Assembly: GCF_019393635.1 (NCBI RefSeq)
Contig: NC_057866.1
Coordinates: 7,799,723 to 7,863,722, forward strand
Source of the DNA: Dromiciops gliroides
Lineage: Eukaryota > Chordata > Mammalia > Microbiotheria > Microbiotheriidae
Length of the DNA stretch: 64,000 bases
Direction of reading: 5' to 3'
Part shown: positions 23,010 through 35,200 of the stretch, piece by piece
How the letters are laid out: each line of letters begins with the position of its first letter
How positions within the stretch are numbered: position 1 is the first letter of the stretch
Made by a program: the position numbers and the translations under genes
Notes under the pieces: model-generated
What the model was told of the DNA's origin: nothing
What the model saw: only the letters and a program-made list of their open reading frames with translations
Database searches by the model: none

Positions 23010-25205
23010 GGGAATATGGGTTTTCAGGGAGGGCTTGGGCTTTAGACTTGTTTGCATTGTGGGAAGTGGGGAAACTTGATCAGGGGCCTGGGCTCTGTGC
23101 TTGTCCAGCCTCACCCTTCTTGCTCTGGTTCTGGGTGGGGCTCAGGTCAGCAGCAGCCCCTCTGAGCCAGGAGCCAGGCAGCGGTGAGGCGCAGAGCCCT
23201 GGGCATGGGAATTAAGGAAGACCTTGGTTCAAGTCTTAGTTCACTTGTCTGACTTGCTTAGGCACCACTCTCCCTGGGTCTCAGTTTCCCCACTTGTCAA
23301 TAAGGAGCATTTCCTGCAGCCTGGCTGGCCTGGCTGGGAAGGGGACAGGAGAGCAGGGATAACAAGGGACAGGAGTCTCAAAGGAACCAGCCTTATTGCC
23401 GAGGCAACAGTGAAGACACAAAGAACCCTAATGAGGCCCAGTGGGCACAGGCGGTGATTAGGGAGGCAGAGCCCAGGGCTAGGGGAAGGGAGGGCAAAGG
23501 TGGGAACCAGGAAGGGGCCGTGGCTGGGAGAGGAAGAGAAGAGGCAGCCAGTGGACATAAACCTGGGGCTGCCGGGCAGAGCCTTGGGCCTTGCCCTAGC
23601 TGTGCCCTCTCAGCCCAGAGCAGTCCAGACCCTGAGCTCACAGGAAGCTATGGGGAAGGGGGGAATGTGGAGGAGGGGGTAGCCTCTGAGGCTTTCTCCT
23701 TTGTCTCTCACACACTGGGCTTCTGTTCAACCTTGGCTTTCTGGAAGGGGGAGCACAGGAGGCCAAACAGAGCCCCCCCCCTCTTAACCAGGCCTAGTGG
23801 GAGAAGGGGGGTGGTTTGGAGGCCTGGAGAACCCCAGCCCTCCATCTGGAGTGGGCAGAGGTGGAAGATGTCAATTGCTTTGGGGAACTAGGGGGATATG
23901 GGAACTGACCAGTGAGGGGGGAGGGGTACCCTGAGCAGAGAGGAGGGATACCCACAATAGGGAAGGGGCACCTGGAGAAGGGGCATGGTCTTGCCTTACT
24001 GAGCCTCTCGCTCAATTCCCTCATTTTACAAAAGCCCAGAAAGGTCAGGGGCCCTAGAAGAAGTTACACAGCTAGAGTGTCAGAGGCTGGCCGAGGACCC
24101 AGGTCTCCTGTCCCCAAGTCCAGAGCTATTTGAACTTCACTAAATGATTGTTGGCTCCAGAAATGGTGGAGAGGGGCAGGCCTGGCCTGAGCAGGTCCCT
24201 ACTCACAACCACAAAGATAACAATAACTTTATAATAGCGGCCACTTACACAGTGTTAGAGAAAAGCTCCCGTTTTCTTTCTCAGCCAGCCTGGCAAAGAC
24301 CCCTGGGGTGAGCAGGTGGGCATTATTAACTCCATTTTACAGCCAAGGAAATATGCTGACAGAACCTAGGCCCCCTGTGGGGAGGGGAAGGGGTCCTTGG
24401 AGAGAAAGGGACCCCTTTTGCCAAGGTTTCCAAGAAATTCTGAAGCACAGTAGACAAAATTGATCCTTTTTGCCTAGCACTCCCCCCTTAATGCCCTCCC
24501 CAGTCCCAGCTAATAAGGATTTTTTGTTCCTAATGAGGACTTCTGCGATGCATTCCACTTCATTGGGAATGTCATGGAGCAGAAAAGGGCCATTCTACCC
24601 AGTAGCTTCAATTGACCGGGCCTTTATTAAGCACCTGTGTGGAAAGGCCTGCAGCCTGCCTGGGGGCCTTCCCCACATCACCCTGTGCCCTGGGGCCAGA
24701 GGTGACCAGGCCTGGCTGGCTGCCGAGCCCCCCGGACATCACTCTTTGCACCGCAGAATTGAGTGTGGCTCTGCCCACTTTTACTGCTGGAGTAGGTTCT
24801 GTCCCCTGTCTTTGGGCCAAACTCTGGGGCAGGTCCCGGGTGGGCCTTCCCAGAAAAGTGCTGGTGATGGATACTGGAGGGGCCGTGAGGGGACGGGGTG
24901 CGACTGGGGGCCTCCCCAGTCCACCCCCGGGGCCATCAGAGACAGCTGCCCAGGCTGCGGAGATGCCTGGGAGAGCCCAGGTGGGGGAGGGATGCAGGGA
25001 GACCCCACCCCCAAGGGGCCCTTGACCTCCCCATTTTGGTTCAAATAGAAGAGGCCCTGGAAAGGACCAGGTCCAACCCTCTCACTTTACAGAAGAGGAC
25101 ACTGAGTTCAGGGAAGGGAGGGGCGTGGCCGGGGCTAGAGGACAGGATTCAAACCCAGGGCCTCCAAAGCCTCCCCTGAAGTCCCCTCTCTCCCAGGAAG
25201 GCCAA
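23010..25205. other. Gene-free interval and TBC1D10C 3' flank
   Basis: Mixed unique sequence with a few MIR scraps (near 24000-24100 and 24300). No exon-like conserved frame recognised. Confidence 0.5.
24623..24628 (-). terminator. TBC1D10C: Candidate poly(A) signal of TBC1D10C
   Basis: This is the first minus-strand AATAAA after the stop at 25206, giving a 3' UTR of about 600 nt. It sits in an old dispersed-repeat motif (TTTATTAAGCACCTG), so confidence is modest. Confidence 0.3.
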
Positions 25206-28200
25206 TCAGAACCGCGTGTCCAGGAAGGAGGACGAGGCCCGGTGGGTCCTGGATGGGCCCTCTGTCTGGGGGCCCCGGGGTCGTGTCAGCAACCCGTGGA
25301 AAGTCTTGCCCCGCGTCTGTGGCTTCTTTCGGGGCCGTGGCTCCTCGGGGGGGTGCACCACAATACGGGGGACCTCCCGGTCTGGTGGCTTGGCGGCGGC
25401 CAGCTGCTGGGCCTCAAAGATGGCCGAGGCACCCGGAAGGCGGTCTTTGGGGCTCAGTTGTAGCTCTGGAGAAGTCTTCTGGAGCTTGGCTAGCTGAGTG
25501 AGGCTCTCCCGCTGCAGGTCTCGCTCCGAGACCGCCACTGCGTGAACCTGTGGGGGCAGCTTGTTGAGGGGGGGGGGGTCTGGCGGGCTGGGGACCTGGA
25601 GATGCCTCCACCTCCAGGGCGGAGCGGGGCGGGGGCTCAGAGCTACCACCCACCTGGGCCATGAACAGGTCTTCCTGCAGCTGGGCTGGCGGGATGGAAC
25701 GCAGAGTCTCCAGTGTCTCCAGCAGCCCGGGGCAGGCCCGGCGCTGCTCAGCTGTGCCCAGGGCCAGGCGGACTAGGGTCAGCCCCACCCGGAACAAGAC
25801 CTTCACCCCTGGAGAGATAGGCACCTCAGAGGGAGCCCCCGCATCTCACCCTCCCAGGAGCAGGAAGCCCCTCTCCACCATGGCCATCCAGCTCAGCCTT
25901 GAAGACCTCTAGGGAAGGGGAGTTCATGACCTCCCCCAGCAACCCATCCCACTGGGGGATAGCTTGAATCCTTAGGAAGTCTCTGCTCACATCCTGCCTC
26001 TTTTAATACTTTAAAATTTTTTTTCTTTTAATACTTTTTATTAACTTTTGTTTTGTTTTTTTGGTGGGACAATGAGGGTTAAGTGACTTGCCCAGGGTCA
26101 CACAGCTAGTAAGTGTCAAGTGTCTGAGGCTGGATTTGAACTCAGGTCCTCCTGAATCCAGGGCCGGTGCTCTATCCACTGCGCCACCTAGCTGCCCCCT
26201 TTTTATTAACATTTTTGTTTTTGTTTTTGTTTTTTGGTGAGGCAATTGGGGTCAAGTGACTTGTCCAGGGTCACACAACTAGTAAGTGTCAAGGGTCTGA
26301 GGCCGGATTTGAGCTCAGGTCCTCCTGAATCCAGGGCCGGTGCTCTATCCACTGCGCCACCTAGCTGCCCCCTATTAACTTTTAATACTTGCAGACAGCT
26401 GTCATATCCTCCCAGGAGGGTCCCTTCTCTTCTCCAGATCAAACATCTCCCTGGTGGAAGCACCAGTCATATATCATGGATTCCAGGCCCATCCTGGCTG
26501 CCCACCTCTGGACTCTCCAGTTTGCCAGTGGCCTCCTAAACTGTGAACAACACAACTGAACACAATATCCTGAATTTGGTCAATGGGGACAGAATAAGGA
26601 GAGGCTTTGACCCATTCATGCTCCTCAGTGAAACTGAAGGTCATATTCATTTTTGTGACTGCCATAGGATGACACTCACATTGAGCTTGTGGTTCACTAA
26701 GACCCCCAGACCCCTTCTAGACAAAATGCTATCTAGGGGCAGCTAGGTGGCGCAGTGGATAAAGCACCAGCCCTGGATTCAGGAGGACCTGAGTTCAAAT
26801 CTGGCTTTAGACACTTGACACTTACTAGCTGCGTGACCCTGGGCAAGTCACTTAACCCTCATTGCCCCACAAACAAAACGAAACAAAACCCCCAAATGCT
26901 ATCTAACTGTGCCTTCCCCATCTGGTTCTAGGGAGGTTGAATTTTTGAACCCAAGTGGCGTACTTTTACACTTATCCCTCCTCAACTTCATCTCGTTGGA
27001 TTTGGGCCTTCATTCTTGCATGCTGAGACTGTCACCTAGTACATTAGTTCTTCCTCTCAGCTTTGTGTCATCCACAGATGTGATGAGCCTGTCACTGGGC
27101 TGAGGACAGATCTCTGGGGCACTCCACCGGAGACCTCCCTTCAAACCTGGCCCCACCTCATCTCCAACCTATATGCCATGTTCCAGCCAAGGTGCCTCAG
27201 TTTCTCCTGCATACACCAAGCTCCTTCCTGTCTCCCTGCCCTTGTCCATTCTTCTTGCCTGGGCTGCTTTCTCATTCTTCTTAGAACCCCACACATCCTT
27301 CAAGAACCAACCATGATGCATCAGGAACTTGCTAAAGGCCAGTACTAAGAGAGCAGGTGATGTCATGGCCAGAGATTGCCTGAGTCCTTCAGAGCCTCGC
27401 CTGACCAAGTCCTCTTTCCACTCTCGGCCTCAGTTGCCTCCCCTCAACTCACACCCCATTTCAGCTCCCTTTCATCAGTCAGTAAACATTCATGAAGCAC
27501 CTACTGTGTGCCCAGTCTTGTGCTAAGCTCTGGGGATACAAGGAAAGGCAGAAGCCAGTCCCTGCCCTCAGTGAACTTCCAGTCTAATGGGGAGACCACA
27601 TGCACATGACTAATGCAAGCAAGCAATCATACATGCATTTTACGCATAAATATTGTGTGTGCCCACCGCCCCCAGCAGAAGGTAAGCACCTCAAGGGCAG
27701 GGATAGTATTCATTTTGGTTCCCTACATCCTCGGGACCTAGCACAGTGCTTGGCACATAGCGAGCACTGAAGAGAGGCTTGGTGAATGGAATGTTGAAAT
27801 AGAGAGAAAATGATTGGCTGGTTGGCTGAAGAAACCAGAGGTGGGAGGGGAGGGGAAGGAGGGAGGGGGAGGGAGAGGAGGGGAGGGAGGGGTGGGGAGA
27901 AGTGGGAGAGGAAGGGAGGGAGGGGGGATGGAGGGGAGAGGAGGGGAGGGAGGGGATGGGAGGGAGGAGAAGGGAGGGAGAAGGGGAAGTGAGGGGAGGG
28001 AGGAAGGGGAGGGGAGGGGAGAAAAGGGAGGGGAAAGGAAGAGAGAGGAGAGAAGGGGAGAAGAGGGAGGGGAAGGGAGGGAGGGGGGAATGGAGGGGAG
28101 AGGAGGGGAAGGGAGAAGTGGGAGAGGAAGGGAGGGAGGGGGGATGGAGGGGAGAGGAGGGGAGGGAGGGGAGGGGAGAAGTGGGAGAGGAAGAGAGGGA

Positions 28201-31200
28201 GGGGGTAATGGAGGGGAGAGGAGGGGATGGGAGGGAGGAGAGGGGAGGGAGAAGGGGGAGTGAGGGGAGGGAGGAAGGGGAGGGGAGGGGAGAAAAGGGA
28301 GGGGAAAGGAAAAGAGAGGAGAGAAGGGGAGAAGAGGGAGGGGAGGGAGGAAGGAAGGGGAGGGGAGGGGTCGTGCCACAGAGAGGTTTTTCCCGTCTCA
28401 GCTGAACTCGCTCCCTCTGCCTCACTAACTGCATCCCGCATTCCCAGAGCTCCCCCTACTCCTCTGAAGTTGCCCCTCCTCCCGGCTCTCTGGGTTCCTA
28501 GCAGCCTCCATCTCTTCCAGGCTCCTCCATCCCCGTCTCTGAATCATCTCGGACCCACCCCCCTCCTCACCCCTTCCAAGTCCAGTCGGTCCTGAGCCTT
28601 GTCCCTCTCCTTCCACAACATCTCTCCCAGGTCCTTTGCTTCTCACCTACATGATGCAGCCGCCTCCTCCCCGGGCTCCCTGCCTCCCGCCTTCTAAAGC
28701 CCAGGCCAGGCCGAGTCACTGCTGCCTGCTGCCACTCGGCATTCAAGCTCTCCGCTCATCGCCCTCTGACCTTCCCAGCCTCACTATCGTTGTCACATTT
28801 CCCCCTTTGGAGATTCTCCATTCCAGCCCAACTGGCCTCCCAGCCTGGTCTCCATCATGAGTGGGTGCTGGGCTGCCAAGCTGCTTCTTCCAGGAAGCCT
28901 TCCCTGACTGCTCAGCTGAGCACCTCTCTGCTTCCTCCAGTATCCTGAGGGGGGTCAGTGGGGCCTGGTCTTTGTCCCCATCACTCCCTGGCCTGTCTGC
29001 TGCACGCGGGAGCACATGCCATATTCTCTCCCTCCCTCATTAGATTAGAAGCCCTTGAGGGTAAGGATGCTGTGTCCCCCCCCTCCCCTTTTTTTAAACT
29101 TTTGTATGTCACTCAGGACCTCAATAAAGTTCTTGTTCAAGTCAATTGCTGGGGGCGGCTAGGTGGCGCAGTGGATAAAGCACCGGCCCTGGATTCAGGA
29201 ATACCTGAGTTCAAATCCGGCCTCAGACACTTGACACTAGCTGTGTGACCCTGGGCAAGTCACTTAACCCCCCATTGCCCCGCAAAAAAAAAAAAAAAAA
29301 AGTCAAGTCAATTGCTCAGAACACTGCCTGCCCAGCGCATGCATCCTTTGCTTTTGGTGGGAGACTGAACCAGGACTCCTGGGGGGAAGGTGGGGAGGGG
29401 TAGACTGAGGTTCAATGGGATCATTGGCTGTCACTGTCCTAAAGTGCAATGGGCTGCCTGCCTGGAGGGAGTGAGCTCCCCATGGCCGGAGGTCTCCAGT
29501 GAAGGCTGGATGGGGTCCCTGGTCCTGAGAGCCAACTGGGAGAGGCTGCCAGGTGTGGCCCAGTTGGGACCCACTCACCTTCGCTGAAGAAGGCATCCCA
29601 GATGCGCAGAACGGTGGCAAAGGGCAGGGATCGGGCAAAGAGGCAGAGGAACCACTCGGGCAGGTAAAGTAGGGGCCCCACGCCCTGCTGATGTAGGTGC
29701 TTGTGGATCCGGGGGCACAGCTTGCCCAACAGGGCTGAGAACACTTCAGCATCCAGCCGTATGGCCTCCTGGGGGCAGCCCAGGAAGGGACGTTGAGCCT
29801 CCGGGGCTGCACCTTTAACCCCCAACACACACCCTCCCCCTCTAAGGTTGGCCCCTCTTGGTCCTCAGTCCTATCTGTTCTCCTGCAGGATCACTGACAC
29901 CCCTGTCCCCCCTCTAACCCAGAGGGGGCCCCAGGAGATGAGGCTCACTCACCATATGGGGCCCATAGTAACCAGGCAGGTAGAACTCACAGATCTGCAC
30001 CAAACACCAGAAAGCCTCCTGTGGAGACAGGAGGTGAGGCAGGGAGGGGCCTTCCCCAGGGGAGCACAGAAAGCTGGATCCTGGGACCCCGACCCAAAAT
30101 CGCTTCTGGTGAGAAGGCCTCCTTTATATGGTATGGCAAAGGGAGGGAGCTCCCTGGAGCCCGGGTTGGGGGGCATAGCTCACTTGGTGGGGGCATAGCT
30201 CACTTGGTGGGGGGATTGGCTCACTGGGGGATGGGAGCTCATCAGGGCTGGGGGGAATTGCTCATTTAGGGGGCAGAGTAGATGAGCTAACTTTGGGGGG
30301 CCCATTAGGGCTGGGGGGACTGACTTATCCGGGCTGGCAGAGAGGAAGGATGGGAGGCTCCTTGGGGTCAGAAGCTTACCTCAGGGGGCATCTGCATGAG
30401 GAGCACAGCAGCCACAGGCCCCTGGGCCTGGCAGTAGCCCTGTTCAGGCCGGTACAGGGTATAGGCCTTAAGCACATTCAGGAGCCCTTGCTGCCTGTGG
30501 CAGGAGACCCCATTAGGGATCCAGATGCCCCCCCCAGGTCACTGCCCCCCTTCTTGGATGCCTGAAAGGACAACAGGCCTTGACCCTTTATGTGACAGAG
30601 TAGAGGCAGCACCAGGTGGGACCAAGCAGGCCTCAAAGGAAGCAGGGCCTAGTTCTGGCTGTAAGACCAACCAGCTCTGGGCCTGTTCTGGGCCTGATTT
30701 TCTTCGGGGGGGGGGCTAGGGGATCCCCACCAGCTAGACTGATATCTGATAGTCTAAGGCCCCCCTCCAGCCCCATCCCAGGGCAGACAGCACCCACACA
30801 CACACACCAGCACTGGGCAGAGCAGGGTATCTGGCCTCCGGCCCCTCTTACCCATGACCCTGGGGGGACAGGAACATTTCATGGAGGGGGAACTGGCGAT
30901 GCAGGTCTCTCCCAATCGCCTCCAGCCACTGAGGGTCTCCTGGGGCTGAGACCAGTTCCTGGGGTCCACCAAGGCAGGCAAAGGGAGGAAAGTGTAGAAG
31001 CGTGGGACTGGAGAGTTTGGACCTGCCTTCCCACCCCCACACCTATGTAGCCTCGTTGGGAATCCTCTGAGAGGTTCCTGGCTCCTGTTCTGGGCTCAAC
31101 TTCTCCTAGGGAGTTGGATGAGGGGCATGGGAGGACTTGGGGAAGGGTTACATTCAGGAAAAGCAGGTCTCTCCCCCCATTATATGCAGGCTCCCCTTCT

Positions 31201-32245
31201 TCCCCTGCCCTGCTTTCCCCTCGGGTCTTGCCAACTCTGGGTTGGTGGGTGAGAGCCATGAGGAGGAATGGGAGAGAAAGGGGAACAGGGACTCCCTGGC
31301 CCCTCACCTGGTAGGTGTTGGGGTTTTGGGCCTGTCGGTCTTGGGCCCCACACAGCAGGGGCCAGCAGCGGGCCCGCAGAGCAGACGGGATCCCTTTACG
31401 GCACTGCATCTTCACCTGCAGATGATGATGCCATCCTTGGTATGAGAAGCTCATCCCTCCCCAGTTCCCTGGAAGGCTGATCCAGTCTTTCCATTCCCTC
31501 CCCACCCCTCGCAGAAGGCCAAACCCCGGGTGGGGTCGCTGGGCACACACCCAGCTCTGTGAGTAGAGAGAGGGACCAGACCCCCCCCCCCAAAAAAAAA
31601 TTCCTTGGCTATTCAAGTCCACATCTGTCTTCATTTGGGCTAAATCCCTGTGTACAGAAAGCCCTGGCACTGGGTCTAAACCACTGGGGCTGATTCTGAA
31701 AAGCTGGACATCAGCACAGGCTGCACTAGTGCCCTACCCCACCCCTCCCCGCCTGACTGGAGCTCAGGGCTCTGCACAGAGCAGGTTCTTTTGAACCCAA
31801 AAGGCCTTAAAAACCCTCTGGAAATGGAGGCTGGGCTGATTCCCCTCGGGATAAAGGACTTCCAGTGTGGGCAAGGGTTACAAGAGCCGGAGCTGCCGAA
31901 ATCTCCCAGTTCCCTTTGTTGAACTGAATGGAATTGCAGAGGAGCAGCCTGCTCTTGGAGTGGGGAGCTTGGCATGAGGGATGGGGCCCAGGCAGGTGAT
32001 AGGCGAGGCCAGTGGGGCCTTGAAGGGGATTGGCCTCCAGCCTTCCTCATCATCCCAAGTCCTGCCCTCAACCTCAGGGAATTCAATACCCATGTGGATG
32101 CTCCTTGAAACATTCCTACCCCACTTCCCCTTTATCAGCCTCCTCAACCCTCAGCTACAGAAATTCAGCTGGCGCCTACCTTCCTTGAGGCTTAAAGCCT
32201 TGCCTCGCCCCCTTGTCCTCTCCCTCCCCCGGCCCCCCTCTCACA

Positions 32246-32294
<49 letters not shown>

Positions 32295-35200
32295 CTTCTC
32301 TCCTCTTCCTTGTGAAAACCACCGGAGGAAGTCGCAGCCCTGCTGGCTGGGCCCACCACAGGTTCATCTTCTATACCCTGAGCAGGGCTCTCACTGTCAC
32401 AGGGTATGCCTTTTTTTTTTTCCCTAATTGATGACTCACTTTCTTCCCAACCTTCTCTTTCCTCCTTAAGCCCAAAGCACCAAGGACTCCCAACCTTTTT
32501 TTGGTCCCTGAAGTCCTTGACTTTCAGGAACACTTCCCAAATCTCTGATTCCATTGTCTCTCCTCTCCCTCTCTTAACCCCTGATGATCCGGCACCTGAC
32601 CTTATCATTCCACAGAAACTGTCCACTCCAAAGTGACCAATGATCTCTTAGCTGCCAAAGCCAATGGCCTTTTCTCAAGCCTCCCTCTGCTTGACCTCTC
32701 TGTAGCCTCTGACACTGTTGGTCCCTCTCTCTTCCTCGATCCCCTCTTCTCTCTGGGTCTTAGAGGCAACCCCACTTCTGGCTCTCCTCCTCCCTCTCTG
32801 ATGGCCCCTTTTCTGTCTCCTTGGCTGGAGCCTCCTCTCGATCATGCCCTCTGACCATCGGTATCCCTCAGGGCTCTCTCCTGGACCCTCTTCCCTTCTC
32901 ACTCTGTTCTACTTCACTTGGGGATCTCATCAACCCCCATGGACTTAATGATCACCTCTATGCTGAGGCTTCTCTGGGAAGCCTCTACCCATACTGCCCC
33001 AGTCTCTGGCTGACTTCCAGAAGACAAGATGTCCAGAACAGAACTCCTCCTTCTCCCTGAGCCTTCTTGACAGAGCAGAGCAGAGCACCTCCACTCTGCC
33101 TTTCCTGAAACAATGATGGCAGCTCATGAGCTCTCTCTCCTCCCCTCTGGCTCCAGGATCTGAGAGACTGGCAGCCTACCAGCTGTCTCTGAGAAGGCCA
33201 GCCCGTCCACTCGTGTCCAAAATCTCATGCCTTCCCACCTCTTCTAGGGTCTTGCCTCCTCAGCCTCACCTTATCGACCAACCAGCTCTCTCCCTCTCTC
33301 CATCTGTCTGTCTCTGTCTCTCCATGGCTTCCTCTCATGTCTCTCCCTCTCTCCATCTCTCTGTCTGTCTGCCTGTCTCTCCATGTCTCTCTCTCATGTC
33401 TCTCTCTCCATCTCTCCATCTCCCTCTTTCTCTCTTTCCTCTCTGTCTCTCTCTCCCTCCCTCACCTTTTTTCTTCTTTCTCTCATTTTTCTGTCTCCTT
33501 TAAAAAACAACCTTCTTCTGGCTGCCATCCCATATCTCTCTTCCCTTTTACTATCAAACTCCTAGGAAAAACAAAGCTGCCTATCTTCCTCACACTCACC
33601 TCCCATTAGTCAGACTTCCAACCCCAATACTCTACTGAAAGGATTTTCTCTTCATTGCTAAGGCCAGCGGCCTTTTCTGTTCTCATCCTCCAAAGTGACT
33701 CAACCCCGTAACTTTGAATGCTCCTCCTGGACTCCCTCTCTTCCCTCAGCCTCCACAACAGTGTTCAATGTGCTAGCCTCTCTTTCTCCATCTTCTTTTC
33801 TGGGGCACCATTCATTTTGGCTAAGGCTGTGTGTCCCCAAGACTGGGCCTTAAAGGGGACAGCTAGGCGGTGCTGTGGATAGAGCACCAGCCCTGGATTC
33901 AGGAGGACCTGAGTTCAAATCCAACCCCAGACACTTAACACTTACTAGCTGTGTGACCCTGGGCAAGTCATTTAACCCCCATTGCCCTGGGGGGAAAAAA
34001 AAAAGACTGGTCCGTAGGCCTTCCCTTCTCTCCTCTCTTCTTCCTTAAGTGAGCTCATCTGCCCCCGTGGTTTCAATTCTCATCTCTGTGAAAATGAATC
34101 TAACATCTCCATGGCCCACCCTAATTTCTCTCCTAACTGACTCTAGACCCATACAACCAACTCCCTGCTGGGTGTCTGTACTTGGGTGGTTCATTGGCAT
34201 CTCCCCTTTACTGAGTCCAAACAAAGCTCATCATTGCACCCCCCCCAAACTTGTACCTCCTGCTCCTGTCCCTCTTTCTGCTGGCACCCAGCTTCCCCCA
34301 GGCTGTTGTCCCCACCTTAGTCACTCTCCGCTCCCCCTTTCTGTCACCTCTCTCCTCCAGGGTGTCACTGAGGCTTGTCAATGTTCTTGGTGACATCTCT
34401 TGTCTCCCTCTCCTCTCCACTCACCTGGCCACCACTCTGGGCCAGGCGCTAGGTCAGCGCCTCTGGCTGTTCCTCCAACAAGGCCGTCCATCTCTGGGCT
34501 CCGTCCATGGATGGAATACTCTCCTGCCTCATCTCCACCTCCTGACCTCCCTGGCTTCCTTCAAGGCCCAACGAAACCCCCCCTCTCCAGGAAGCCTTTC
34601 CCAACCCCACTCAATTCCTCTGCCCATTATTTCCTATTTCTCTTGTCTAGAGCGTGTCTATACCTGTTTGCTTGTTGTCTCCCCATCAGAGTGTGAGCTC
34701 CCTGAGGAGGGGGCTGCTTTTGCCTTTCTTTGTACAGGTCCTGGTGCTCGGACAGTGCCTGGCACACAGTGGGTGCTGTCTAAATAGCTGGGCAGAGAGT
34801 TGGCCAGCCTCCAGTCCAGAAGGCCCGGGCTCCAGCCCCACACCTGAGAGATACCGGCTGTGGCCTTCCAGGGATGTCCCAAGCCCCCATGGGCCCAGGC
34901 CTGGGTGTTCCACATCCTCAGGAAACCCCAGGTCCCTCTTCCTCTTCCCAGGGCCCGGCATGAAGCTGGCATTGAATACATGCTCACTGGATCAAGTGGA
35001 AGCCCCACTTCCCCTCCCACTCCCCAGGTGGGGTTCTCACCTTCTTGGCCCGCCTGGACATGGTCTTCTCCCAGTGAGTCGTCATCTCCACCCACTTCAT
35101 CTCTCGTTGGCGGATCAACTCCAGTGAGGGCTGCCCTGGGCTAATGGGGTCAGAAAGGACAGGGCCCCCCACGGTCACTGCCATCCCCCTGCAGACAGGC

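Larger units (their letters stand above)
32000..34795 (+). mobile_element. L2 LINE with reverse-transcriptase remnants
   Basis: Sequence around 32690-32960 resembles the L2 RT region ([16 protein letters not shown], then GGTATCCCTCAGGGCTCTC for the GxPQG box), with frame lost. The 3' end near 34500-34795 (GTGCCTGGCACACAGTGGG) is typical of L2. It lies in TBC1D10C intron 2 and contains a SINE and simple repeats. Confidence 0.65.

Noticed and set aside
27691-28434. 247-codon minus-strand Pro/Ser/Leu frame
   Set aside because: All three frames are open because the DNA is a polypurine tract.
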